Source: Magnetospirillum fulvum (lineage in GTDB: Bacteria; Pseudomonadota; Alphaproteobacteria; Rhodospirillales; Magnetospirillaceae). Taken from it: DNA of 64,000 nt. Shown here in pieces: positions 33,985 through 42,681 of this stretch. Position numbers and translations under genes: made by a program. Every line of letters begins with the position of its first letter. The first letter of the stretch is position 1. The notes under the pieces were generated by a model, which saw only the letters and a program-made list of their open reading frames with translations, ran no database searches and was not told the origin of the DNA. The stretch is taken from contig NZ_FNWO01000009.1 of the NCBI RefSeq assembly GCF_900108475.1, positions 102,530 to 166,529 on the forward strand. Direction: 5' to 3'.

Positions 33985-35210
33985 GATTGCGGAGTCGCCT
34001 GGGACAGGCTGTCGAGCGCGGCGATGAAGGCACCCAGGCCCGAGCGCCGCACCGGAACGAACGGCTTGCTCCACTGGCGGCACAGCTTCTTCAAGCGGTC
34101 GTGGGCGGCATGGCTGACGCAATCGACCGGGAACATCACCGCGTCGGCGGTACCGAGCAATCCCGGCAGGCGTCCGATATTGTCCTCGACGCCGCCATCG
34201 TGATGGATCAGCACGCCATTGCGTTCCGACACCAGCCGTTGCAGATGCTTCACCTGGATCGAGCGCCCGCCGACATACAGAATGCAGCGGCCGCACAGGT
34301 CGGGACGGTCGCACGGCGTGGGGCAGGCGGGGCGGTCGTGACCGGGCAGGGCTTCGTTCAGACGCGCCTCGAGCATTGTGGTCTCGGCGCGCAAAGCGCT
34401 CAGTTCGGCGGTCTGGTCGGTCAGGTTGCTGTCGAGTTCGCAGATAACCTCCTCGGCGAGGCGGACGCGCTCCTCGGCCTTGACCGCCCGCGCTTCGGCC
34501 CGATCCAGGGCCTGTTGCATATCCTGGTACATCAGCTTCATCGCCCGGAGCTGCTCGCTGGCATCGCCGCATTCGCGCAGCCGCCGGTTTTCCGCCTGTT
34601 CAAGCGCGAGCAGGTCGCGCAGGTCGCGCAGCATCGCCTCACGGCTGGAAATTTCCTGGTGCAGCCGGTCCTGCTGGCGCTTGATCTTGGCTTCCAGCGC
34701 GGTCTTGTCCTTTTCCAGCGCCGCCATCTGCCGCATGTCGGTCCGCACCATCGCGCCAACCTGATGCGACAGCATGTGGATTTCGCCGAACACCAGGGAT
34801 TGCAGCGATTCGTCGGTGGCGGGGTGGGTCATCAGCGCCCAGAGCGGCCCGGCGACTTCGCCCCGGCCCAGGCATTCTTTCCACAGCGCCTCGACGCTGT
34901 CCCGGTCGGAAATGCGTGAGAACCGCTTGATCGACAGGGCGTATTTGCGGTCGAGCGTCTTGTGCAGGGCCTTGCCGAGCGAGCGGTCGCGTGAGGCGAG
35001 GTGGACCATCGCCGAATGAATTTCATATTCGGTCGGGTTGGGCTTGGCCAGTTCCAGGCCGTTGCGGCTGGCGATCCCGCGCAATTCCGGCAGGCTGAGA
35101 CAGGTGCCGATGATGGTGCAGTGGCAGTGGGACGAGACCTCCCACAATTTGCGGCGCAGACGCGGGCGGGATTCAGACGGGACCGGATCGGTAAGACAGG
35201 CCTGACACAT
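33981..35210 (-). CDS. DUF2325 domain protein with long coiled coil and Cys cluster
   Basis: A 409-residue cytoplasmic protein. An N-terminal domain has clustered Cys/His residues (MCQACLTD; SSHCHCTIIGTC). A helical coiled-coil region of about 130 residues follows (about 165-295). Then comes a CPTPCDRPDLCGRC motif (C-x3-C-x5-C-x2-C), which looks like a metal site, and finally a C-terminal DUF2325 domain (about 310-400: ILYVGGRSIQVKHLQRLVSER, DAVMFPVDCVSHAAHDRLKKLC). Function unknown. AAAGGGAG before ATG 35210 favours this start over 35240. Translationally coupled to the 107-residue protein. Confidence 0.75.
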   Translation of the reverse strand: MCQACLTDPVPSESRPRLRRKLWEVSSHCHCTIIGTCLSLPELRGIASRNGLELAKPNPTEYEIHSAMVHLASRDRSLGKALHKTLDRKYALSIKRFSRISDRDSVEALWKECLGRGEVAGPLWALMTHPATDESLQSLVFGEIHMLSHQVGAMVRTDMRQMAALEKDKTALEAKIKRQQDRLHQEISSREAMLRDLRDLLALEQAENRRLRECGDASEQLRAMKLMYQDMQQALDRAEARAVKAEERVRLAEEVICELDSNLTDQTAELSALRAETTMLEARLNEALPGHDRPACPTPCDRPDLCGRCILYVGGRSIQVKHLQRLVSERNGVLIHHDGGVEDNIGRLPGLLGTADAVMFPVDCVSHAAHDRLKKLCRQWSKPFVPVRRSGLGAFIAALDSLSQATPQS

Positions 35211-35373
35211 GGGGAACTCCCTTTCGCAAATGCGAGTCATTCTTAATAAGGGCGACTATCGTCCTTTCCCCCCTGGTTTGTCAATGGGTGGTGAACGGAT
35301 TAAAACAGGGGGGGGCTCGTCCCTCCCTGCCATCGTCCGGAGTGCTGCGATTGTGGGTCTGGGCCGACGATTT

Positions 35374-35556
35374 TTATCGAATACTCATGTCGGTAAGTTT
35401 TGATACAATATGTTTCGCGGTCGATATGCTGATGTCCGGCTCTATTCTCCTGATGGCCTCAGCGGTGAACTCGGTTTTTCCAGCCATGTCGTACCCGTTC
35501 TGCTCGGCCATTTCCATTGACCTGGCGATTACCGACAGAAGTGAGTCTGAGGTCAT
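35374..35556 (-). CDS. Small hypothetical protein
   Basis: A possible 60-residue, all-helical acidic/basic protein (MTSDSLLSVIARSMEMAEQ; TAEAIRRIEPDISISTAKHI). AAGG lies about 10 nt before ATG 35556. It has ordinary-looking composition although the neighbouring DNA is AT-rich. No family recognised. It could be a chance ORF. Confidence 0.4.
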   Translation of the reverse strand: MTSDSLLSVIARSMEMAEQNGYDMAGKTEFTAEAIRRIEPDISISTAKHIVSKLTDMSIR

Positions 35557-35639
35557 GGCCGAAAGACCTTTATTTCGAGGATTTGGCGCTGCTGGCCCAC
35601 CATCCGCACGTTATTTTCAGAGAATTCGGGGATGAAGTA

Positions 35640-35960
35640 TCGGTTCCACCAGAGATTCTATCTGTCTGATGTCCATCTAAACGTAAAAAGCATGAATTGA
35701 TTGGTGTAGGTGTTCGCCATTTCAGTAAATAATTTTTATTTATTTAATGTAATGTAAAAATAAAATTGAAACAACAATTGCAATAATTACAAATATAATT
35801 GTTTGTATGTATTGTTTAGTATGATGTTATTCTTTATTTTTTATACCAAATAGATTCGGAAAATACTCATGCAAATGAAGTTCATGGGGAAATGTTCCTC
35901 TGCGTTGACGCCTTTATGAATTTCTATTTTTTTGTTGGGCTGTGCGGTGTACTTTTAAGG
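35640..35960. other. AT-rich non-coding island before the CheB-CheR gene
   Basis: About 320 bp with runs such as TTTTTATTTATTTAATG and AATAAAATTG, very different from the surrounding GC-rich DNA. No ORF of useful size on either strand. It lies upstream of the CheB-CheR-PAS and kinase genes and may be a promoter/silencer region or the edge of acquired DNA. A TAAACGTAAA sequence occurs at about 35677. Confidence 0.6.
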
Positions 35961-36002
35961 CGTGCCCCCGGCTGAATTGGTCTGCGGGTGGGAGGGGCAA
36001 AG

Positions 36003-38600
36003 ATGCCCGACGAAACGAGCGAACCCCCGATGCAAGCGTCCGATATGCCCGAACCGATGGGAAGCACCCCTGTGTCCGATTCTGCTCAGGGGCGTTTCAC
36101 AATTGTCGGCATCGGGGCCTCGGCCGGTGGGTTGGAGGCGTTGGAGCGGTTTCTGCTGCCGATTCCGTCCGGGTGCGGACTGGCGTTCGTCGTCATCCAG
36201 CATCTGGACCCCGATCAATCCAGCGCGATCGTCTCCCTGTTGCAACGGGTCACCTCAATGGAGGTGGCCGAGGCAGAAGACGGAAAAACCGTGCGCCCCA
36301 ATGCGGTCTATGTGATTCCGCGCAATCGCGATCTGTCGATCCGGGAGGGGCGATTGTGGTTGCTGCCCACCGCAATGCCGCACGCGCCGCGTCGGCCGGT
36401 CGATCATTTTTTTAGCGCCTTGGCCGAGGACCAGCGGGAATTTGCCATCGGCGTCGTCTTGTCGGGGATGGGGGCGGACGGCACCTTGGGATTGGGGGCG
36501 ATCAAGGCGAGTGGTGGCCTGACCCTGGCGCAGTCGCCCGAGGAAGCGGGGTTCGACAGTATGCCGAAATCGGCGATCGAGGCCGGTTTCGTCGATATCG
36601 TGGCTCCGGCCAGTGCGTTGATAACGGAGATTCTCGACTGCCGACGCCGACCGGTCTCGGGTCTGGACGAGGAACAAAGTCGAAGCGCGCTCAACACGAT
36701 CATCGCTCTGCTCAACGAGCGCTCCCGCCATGATTTTACTTTGTACAAAACCACGACCCTGTTTCGTCGTATCGAGCGAAGGGTCGCGTTGCACCGCCTC
36801 GATTCCCTGCCGGACTATGTCCGTTATCTGCACGAGAACCCCCGCGAGATTGATCTTCTGTTCAGGGAACTCCTGATCGGGGTCACCAATTTCTTCCGTG
36901 ATCCGGCGGTGTGGGATGCGGTCAAGGCCCAGATTCTGGTGCCTCTGGTGACGTCCCATCCGCTCGGTCGGCCGATACGAGCCTGGGTACCGGCCTGCTC
37001 GACCGGAGAGGAGGCCTATTCTCTCGCCATCGTCTTTCGCGAGATTCTCGACGAGATTGTCCCCCCGGCGCGAAGCGTTTTGCAGATCTATGCCACCGAT
37101 CTCAATGCCGAAGCGATCACCCAGGCTCGCCAGGGCGTGTTTCCCGCCAATATTGCCGAAGATGTCTCGCCGGAACGGCTGAACCGCTTCTTTTCCATTG
37201 ATGCGCGTGGGTACCGGATCGCCAAGGATATCCGGGACATGGTGACCTTTGCCGAGCAGAACATCATCTCCGACCCGCCTTTTACCAAGCTCGACATTCT
37301 CAGTTGCCGCAATCTTCTGATCTATTTCGGCCCCGATCTGCAAAAGAGTCTGTTGCCGCTCTTTCATTTCGCCCTCAATCCGGACGGAGCCCTCATTCTG
37401 GGCAGTGCCGAGGCCATCGGCGATTTCACCCGTCTGTTCTCCCCCATTAACCAGAAGGCCAGATTGTTTCGTCGGATCAATCATCCGGTGCTGCGAAGCG
37501 CGATCCGCTTTCCCGGCAAGGCTGTTCCCATGCTGTCCAGTCAGCACGACGCCTCGATCGGCGAACGGGGCGGCGAGACGCTCCAGGGTATGATGGAGCG
37601 GATCTTGCTGAGCCGGTTTTGTCCGGCGGCGGTGCTGGTCGATAGCGATGGCGAAATTCTCTATTTCAGTGGGCGTACCGGGAGATATCTCGAACCGGCG
37701 GCTGGCAAAGCCAACCTCAACCTGCATGTCATGGCGCGCGACGGAATTCGTCTGCCCTTGATATCGGCCATCAAACGGGCGCTGCGTCAGGACGAGGCGG
37801 TCGTTCTCCCCGGTCTTACCTTCATGACCGAGGGCGGGATGAAGGCGGTGACCGTCACCGTTCAGAAAATGAACCGGCCGGAAAGCACGTTCGATCTGGC
37901 GTTGGTGGTCTTTAGCGATGTCGAGTGCGTCTCGGTTCCCCACAATATCTCGCGCAAGGCGGCGCGTTCGCGCGTGCACGACGCAATGAGCGACGAGTTG
38001 GCGCACACCCGGGCGGAACTCGATGTCACTCGCGCCGAAATGCAGGCGTCGCTGGAGGAATTGAAATCCGCCAATGAGGAACAGCAGGCCACCAACGAGG
38101 AGTTGCAGTCGGCGAACGAAGAGTTGATTACCTCGAAAGAGGAAATGCAGTCGATGAACGAAGAACTGCATAGCGTCAACGCCGAGATGCAATCAAAGGT
38201 CGAGAATCTTGTTTGTGTAAATAACGACATGAGCAATCTGTTAAATAGTACAGAAATTGCGATGGTGTTTCTTGATGGGGAGATGCGGATTCGCCGCTTC
38301 ACGCCCTATGCAAATCAATTGTTTAAGCTGATTGACAGCGATTCCGGCCGCCCATTGTCGGATATCGTGACCGATCTTCGCTATCCGACCTTGACCGACG
38401 ATGCGCGGGAGGTTCTGCGAACTCTGATCTTTATCGAAAAACAGGTTCCGACCCAAAATGGACGTTGGGTCAAGGTGCGCACCATTCCCTATCGCACCCA
38501 GGACAATGTGATCGACGGAGTTGCGATCACCTTTATCGACGTTACCGAGATCAAGGAGCTTCAGGACGAATTGAAACGTCTCAAGGGAGAGACTCTCTGA
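36003..38600 (+). CDS. CheB-CheR-PAS fusion protein
   Basis: An 865-residue fusion. A CheB methylesterase domain (about 33-215: Ser40 in GASAGG, His in QHLDPD, Asp in GMGADGT) lacks the usual receiver. A CheR methyltransferase domain (about 235-490) has RELLIGVTNFFRD, ACSTGEEAYSLA, IYATDLN and LSCRNLLIYF. A linker PAS-like part, a heptad coiled coil (about 640-735, repeated NEEL/NEEQ units) and a C-terminal PAS domain (about 740-855) follow. Such fusions signal outside classical chemotaxis, usually with a partner kinase; here the kinase gene follows after 18 nt. ATG 36003 is preferred over GTG 35988 because GGAGGGG sits 5 nt before it. Confidence 0.92.
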   Translation: MPDETSEPPMQASDMPEPMGSTPVSDSAQGRFTIVGIGASAGGLEALERFLLPIPSGCGLAFVVIQHLDPDQSSAIVSLLQRVTSMEVAEAEDGKTVRPNAVYVIPRNRDLSIREGRLWLLPTAMPHAPRRPVDHFFSALAEDQREFAIGVVLSGMGADGTLGLGAIKASGGLTLAQSPEEAGFDSMPKSAIEAGFVDIVAPASALITEILDCRRRPVSGLDEEQSRSALNTIIALLNERSRHDFTLYKTTTLFRRIERRVALHRLDSLPDYVRYLHENPREIDLLFRELLIGVTNFFRDPAVWDAVKAQILVPLVTSHPLGRPIRAWVPACSTGEEAYSLAIVFREILDEIVPPARSVLQIYATDLNAEAITQARQGVFPANIAEDVSPERLNRFFSIDARGYRIAKDIRDMVTFAEQNIISDPPFTKLDILSCRNLLIYFGPDLQKSLLPLFHFALNPDGALILGSAEAIGDFTRLFSPINQKARLFRRINHPVLRSAIRFPGKAVPMLSSQHDASIGERGGETLQGMMERILLSRFCPAAVLVDSDGEILYFSGRTGRYLEPAAGKANLNLHVMARDGIRLPLISAIKRALRQDEAVVLPGLTFMTEGGMKAVTVTVQKMNRPESTFDLALVVFSDVECVSVPHNISRKAARSRVHDAMSDELAHTRAELDVTRAEMQASLEELKSANEEQQATNEELQSANEELITSKEEMQSMNEELHSVNAEMQSKVENLVCVNNDMSNLLNSTEIAMVFLDGEMRIRRFTPYANQLFKLIDSDSGRPLSDIVTDLRYPTLTDDAREVLRTLIFIEKQVPTQNGRWVKVRTIPYRTQDNVIDGVAITFIDVTEIKELQDELKRLKGETL

Positions 38601-38618
38601 CCCGAAAGGGGGCAGACC

Positions 38619-40937
38619 ATGACCAGTTCCGCGAAACCACCGGGGCCTAACGAAATCCGTGCCCGTGCCGAGCAACGGGAGCGCGAGAGCCGGATCGAGG
38701 TGGGCGGGCACGACGAGTCGATCCGCCTGATCCATGAATTGCGCGTCCACCAAATCGAACTGGAAATGCAAAACGAAGCCCTCGCCCAGGCGCGGGTCGA
38801 GGCCGAGGAGAGTGCCGCCCGGTATGCGGCGCTCTACGATCATGCTCCGGTCGGCTATGTCACCATTGATGCGGCAGGGATCATCGTCCGCGCCAACCAT
38901 GCCGCCCATACCCTTCTCGACATCGCGCCCCAACAGATCGGAACGCTTCAGTTCGCGGCCCTACTCATCAATGATTCGTTGCCGGATTTCATGCTCTTCA
39001 TGGACGGAGTCCGCCATTATCCCGGCGAGGCAATCCACTCTCTGGAGGTTGGGTTGCGGCCGGTCAACGGGCGTCCCGGCTGTACCGCGATCCTGGAAGG
39101 ACGGGGCGACCTCGGCAGTGGCGGCTGCAATCTGGCCCTGATCGACATCACCGAACGAAAACGCGATCAGAACGCCCTTAGCCGGGCCAAGGATCTGGCC
39201 GTGCGCGCCACCGAGGCTAAGTCCCGCTTTCTTTCGGCCGCCAGTCACGATCTGCGTCAACCGCTGCAAACGCTGGCCCTGATCAGCGGGGTGTTGCGGC
39301 AGATGTACCAGGATCCCAAGACCTTGGAGATGGTCGCCAACGTGGATTCCTCGCTGGCGACGATGGTGACGATGCTGAATTCCCTGCTCGATATCAATCA
39401 GATCGATGCCGGTATCGTCGTCGCCAAACGGGGCGCCGTCCCATTGTTTGCTTTGCTGAAACATTTGAAGCGTGAATTTGCCGCCGACGCGGCGGCCAGC
39501 AACAACATTTGGCGGGTCGTTCCTTGTACCCTTCGCGTCGATACCGATCCAAGGTTGCTTGATCAGATTCTGCGCAACCTGTTGTCGAACGCCTTCAAAT
39601 ATAGCCGTAACGGCAAGGTTCTGATGGGATGCCGCCGTTATGGCGAGATGGTGCGGATCGAGGTGTGGGATAACGGAATCGGTATCCCTCAGAGCCAGTT
39701 ACAGGCGATCTTCGAAGAGTTTTATCAGGTCGATACCTCCGCCCGACACCGGACGCGCGGGCTTGGCCTGGGACTGGCGATCGCTCGGCGTCAGGCCGCG
39801 CTGCTGGGGCATCACATCCGGGTCCGCTCCAGTCTGGGGCGGGGGTCGGTGTTCTCGATCGACCTTCCGCTTGCCAGCGCGGGCGAAACACTGGCGATTT
39901 TATCCGTGGGCGCGGAAGGGCCGAGCGAATCGGTGCGGGGCAAGCGTGTCTTGATCGTCGAAGACGATGCGACGCTGAGTGCCATGCTGGAGCGTCTTTT
40001 CACTGCGGCAGACGCCGAGGTGACGTCGGTCGGAAACGGAGCGGCGGCGTTGGAGGCGGTTTCCCAGGGGATCGACCTGCTGGTGGTCGAGCATTCGATC
40101 GACGCGACGATGAACGGCCCAGACATCGTTGCCGCTTTGCGGGTCAAGGCGGCGGAGAGTCTGCCCGCGATCATCCTGACCGGGGACATTTCGCTCGAAA
40201 CCCAGCGCAATTTGGCTACTTTGCCGAAATGCCTCCCGCTGACCAAGCCGACGACGGGAGCCGATCTGATCCGGGCGGCCGAGCGGTTGCTGACGTTGGT
40301 GCGGGTTCATCATCCGGCCAACACGGACGCGACCGATTCCCCGACGATTTCGGTGATAGACGACGACGCCCCCTTGCTCGGGGCGCTATCGACATGGCTG
40401 CAAGGCGAGGGATGGGCGACGGAGACATTTTCCAGTGCGGAGGAATTTCTTGAAAGCTCGCCCTCGGACGCCGGGGGGTGTCTGCTGATTGATGCCGTGA
40501 TGCCGGGAATGAGCGGGCTTGAATTGCTTCGGGATCTACGTTTCAGAGGCGACGAGCGCCCGGCGATCGTGATGACGGGGCATGGCGACATGGCGATGGT
40601 TGTCGAGGCGATGAAGGCCGGGGCGGTTGATTTCATCGTCAAGCCGGTCGAGTCGGCGGAGGTTCGGCGGGCGATTGATCGGGCTCTGGCCCTCTCGCAA
40701 GAGGCGGGCAAAACCCGTTTGGAGCGGGGCGAGCCGACGAAGAGCATCGCCGGACTAACACCGCGGGAACGCCAGGTCCTTGATTTGCTGTTTACCGGAC
40801 TGTCGAATAAGGTGATTGCCTATCAACTTAACGTCAGTCAGAGAACGGTGGAAAACCATCGCTCATCAATCATGCGAAAGGCTGGCTTAAAAAGCCTGAT
40901 TGATGTTTACAAGCTTCTGTTTGAGAACAACAGATAG
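38619..40937 (+). CDS. PAS histidine kinase fused to two receivers and a LuxR-type HTH
   Basis: A 772-residue soluble protein containing a whole signalling chain. An N-terminal coiled coil is followed by PAS (about 65-180), HisKA with SAASHDLRQPLQ (His210), HATPase (about 315-420: LRNLLSNAFKYS, DNGIGIP, RGLGLGLA), REC1 (about 443-560), REC2 (about 575-690) and a FixJ/NarL-type HTH (about 712-770: LTPRERQVLDLL, VSQRTVENHRSSIMRKAG). REC2 has a normal acceptor (Asp625 in LIDAVMPGMSG). REC1 has Glu491 where Asp is expected (VVEHSID). Kinase and DNA-binding output are thus in one chain. GGGGGC lies 5 nt before ATG 38619. Forms an operon with the CheB-CheR fusion. Confidence 0.92.
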   Translation: MTSSAKPPGPNEIRARAEQRERESRIEVGGHDESIRLIHELRVHQIELEMQNEALAQARVEAEESAARYAALYDHAPVGYVTIDAAGIIVRANHAAHTLLDIAPQQIGTLQFAALLINDSLPDFMLFMDGVRHYPGEAIHSLEVGLRPVNGRPGCTAILEGRGDLGSGGCNLALIDITERKRDQNALSRAKDLAVRATEAKSRFLSAASHDLRQPLQTLALISGVLRQMYQDPKTLEMVANVDSSLATMVTMLNSLLDINQIDAGIVVAKRGAVPLFALLKHLKREFAADAAASNNIWRVVPCTLRVDTDPRLLDQILRNLLSNAFKYSRNGKVLMGCRRYGEMVRIEVWDNGIGIPQSQLQAIFEEFYQVDTSARHRTRGLGLGLAIARRQAALLGHHIRVRSSLGRGSVFSIDLPLASAGETLAILSVGAEGPSESVRGKRVLIVEDDATLSAMLERLFTAADAEVTSVGNGAAALEAVSQGIDLLVVEHSIDATMNGPDIVAALRVKAAESLPAIILTGDISLETQRNLATLPKCLPLTKPTTGADLIRAAERLLTLVRVHHPANTDATDSPTISVIDDDAPLLGALSTWLQGEGWATETFSSAEEFLESSPSDAGGCLLIDAVMPGMSGLELLRDLRFRGDERPAIVMTGHGDMAMVVEAMKAGAVDFIVKPVESAEVRRAIDRALALSQEAGKTRLERGEPTKSIAGLTPRERQVLDLLFTGLSNKVIAYQLNVSQRTVENHRSSIMRKAGLKSLIDVYKLLFENNR

Positions 40938-41006
40938 CTGTTCTGGCGATCTGTTGTGACGGCGTTGGTTCGTGACATCAGGTGCCAGAGAACCCCGCCC
41001 TGGGAC

Positions 41007-41034
41007 CTGCACGGATCGGTTTCGATCCGTGCAG
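41007..41034. terminator. Perfect hairpin between convergent genes
   Basis: CTGCACGGATCG (41007-41018), loop GTTT, CGATCCGTGCAG (41023-41034): a perfect 12-bp stem 70 nt after the kinase stop and 20 nt before the XRE gene stop. A T-rich stretch comes only later. Probably a bidirectional terminator. Confidence 0.6.
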
Positions 41035-41053
41035 AGCAGTCGGGGAAACGTCT

Positions 41054-41524
41054 TTATTCTTCGTCGATATTGGCGGCGGCGAGGGCCTTGGCCAACTCGT
41101 ACACCCGCTTGCGGACCTGCGGATCGGTGATGTTGTAGTAAGCCCGCACCAGTTCCAGAGTCTCGCGCTTGGTCATCGGATCGGCTTCGAAGGTTGCCGG
41201 TTCTTCCGACAGGCCGACCGAGCCTTTGATCACGTTGACCGGGCTCAGATTCTGAACCGCATCCGACATATCGTCGAAGAAATAGGACACCGGAACGTCG
41301 AGAACCCGCGCCAGATCGAACAGCCGCGAGGCTCCGATCCGGTTGGCGCCACGCTCGTATTTCTGAACCTGCTGGAACGTCAAACCAATAGCCTCGCCCA
41401 GCTTTTCCTGGCTCATCCCCAGCAGCGTGCGACGCAGGCGCATCCGGGCGCCGACGTGAACGTCAACGGGGTTAGGGGCTCCGCTCTCCAGGCGGCCCCG
41501 GGTCGAAACGTTCTTCTTAAGCAA
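41054..41524 (-). CDS. XRE-family transcriptional regulator (PraR/PhrR type)
   Basis: A 156-residue regulator. The HTH (about residues 25-80) reads RMRLRRTLLGMSQEKLGEAIG followed by FQQVQKYERGANRI. The C-terminal part, with ETLELVRAYYNITDPQVRKR, is typical of the alphaproteobacterial PraR/PhrR-type proteins. TTG 41524 is chosen because AGGGGT lies 7 nt upstream; the frame is open to 41590. A promoter with a good -10 (TACAAT) and a 16-bp palindrome lie upstream, suggesting autoregulation. Targets unknown. Confidence 0.85.
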   Translation of the reverse strand: MLKKNVSTRGRLESGAPNPVDVHVGARMRLRRTLLGMSQEKLGEAIGLTFQQVQKYERGANRIGASRLFDLARVLDVPVSYFFDDMSDAVQNLSPVNVIKGSVGLSEEPATFEADPMTKRETLELVRAYYNITDPQVRKRVYELAKALAAANIDEE

Positions 41525-41562
41525 AACAAATACCCCTAATCGAATGGATAGAACCAGGAAAC

Positions 41563-41590
41563 ATTGTAAACACCGGGGCCGCCGACGCAA
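41563..41590 (-). promoter_or_regulatory. Candidate promoter of the XRE gene
   Basis: On the minus strand TTGCGT (41590-41585), a 16-nt spacer and TACAAT (41568-41563). The -10 matches the consensus at five of six bases. It lies about 40 nt before the TTG start. Confidence 0.5.
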
Positions 41591-41599
41591 CTGTTTTTT

Positions 41600-41615
41600 G
41601 TATGCAATTGCATAC
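41600..41615. promoter_or_regulatory. 16-bp palindrome upstream of the XRE gene
   Basis: GTATGCAATTGCATAC is a perfect palindrome 10 bp upstream of the candidate -35. A third half-site, GTATGCAG, follows at 41620-41627. Likely the regulator's own operator. Confidence 0.5.
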
Positions 41616-41635
41616 CGGCGTATGCAGACCAGTGG

Positions 41636-42574
41636 TTAAATTTCCCGGTACCAGGACGAGGCCAGGAACATTGCCGCCATCAGGTCGTAAAGCTCGCGCA
41701 CGGCGGGTTCGCGAAGCGTGTCTTCGTGTGAAACCAGCCACAACGACACGGCCATCGATGGCGCGTCAAGGTCGAGCTGAACCAAAGACGGCTCATAAAG
41801 CGTTGAATAATTAGGCAGAAGCGATACGCCGCCACCGCTTAGCAACGGTTGTTGCAGCTTTGGCGTCGTCGGCGCGATCAGAACCTCCTCGCCCCGCCCC
41901 TTGCGCGACGAGACCAGCGCGTTCCACCCGTCCAGACCGCGGATCGCGTGGTAGATGCCGATGTCGAGCAGGGGGTGATCGACCAGATCGTCGAAGTGGC
42001 TGAGCGGCGGCATCTGGTGCAGGAACGTCCGCGACGCCACCGGAACGAAATGCATCGTGCCGACCCGGCGCACCCGCACCGCTCCCTTCAGCCGGGGCAG
42101 ATCGCCGGGCGAGGTGGCGATCACCGAGATATCGGCCTTGTCCGCGGCGGTGGTGAAGGCCAGATCGGGCAAGGTGGCGCGGATCATCGAGGGATCGAGC
42201 GGCAATTCCGCCTTTTTAAGGCCGAGAAGGGCAGGAATCAGCGTGTAGGTCAGCAATCCTTCGCTGGCCGAGACCGTCACCTTGGGCGTGGGGAAGGTCG
42301 ACATCCCATGCAGCGCCCCTTCGAAATCCTCGGCGGCTTCCTGCATCCGAATTGCCCGTTCCAGCAGGGCGACCCCGGCCGGAGTGGGCGAGGCCCCCGA
42401 GCGGCGCCGGTTGAACAGCGGCCGTCCGATCGCCGCTTCGATCGCGGAAATCCTGCGGCTGACCGTGGTCTGGTCGAGGCCCAACTCGGCTGCGGCTCCG
42501 GCAAAGCTGCCGCGCGAAGCACAGGCGATGATCAGCCGGACATCATTCCAATCATGGAGGCGAAATGAACTCAT
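41636..42574 (-). CDS. LysR-family transcriptional regulator
   Basis: A 312-residue LTTR. The winged-helix (about 7-65: WNDVRLIIACASRGSFAGAAAELG, QTTVSRRISAIEAAIGRPLF) is followed by an effector-binding domain (about 90-300). The DQTTVSRR recognition helix is typical. ATG 42574 has GAAGGG upstream. It diverges from the GNAT gene (107-nt gap), which is a plausible target. Effector unknown. Confidence 0.88.
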   Translation of the reverse strand: MSSFRLHDWNDVRLIIACASRGSFAGAAAELGLDQTTVSRRISAIEAAIGRPLFNRRRSGASPTPAGVALLERAIRMQEAAEDFEGALHGMSTFPTPKVTVSASEGLLTYTLIPALLGLKKAELPLDPSMIRATLPDLAFTTAADKADISVIATSPGDLPRLKGAVRVRRVGTMHFVPVASRTFLHQMPPLSHFDDLVDHPLLDIGIYHAIRGLDGWNALVSSRKGRGEEVLIAPTTPKLQQPLLSGGGVSLLPNYSTLYEPSLVQLDLDAPSMAVSLWLVSHEDTLREPAVRELYDLMAAMFLASSWYREI

Positions 42575-42681
42575 GCACCCTTCGGGGGTCGGTGTGCGGT
42601 ATTCAGTTTTCACGGCATACCACAGTGCGCCAGACCGTCGCAAGATAGCCCCTGTTGGATTTCTTGCATGGAGACGCAATC

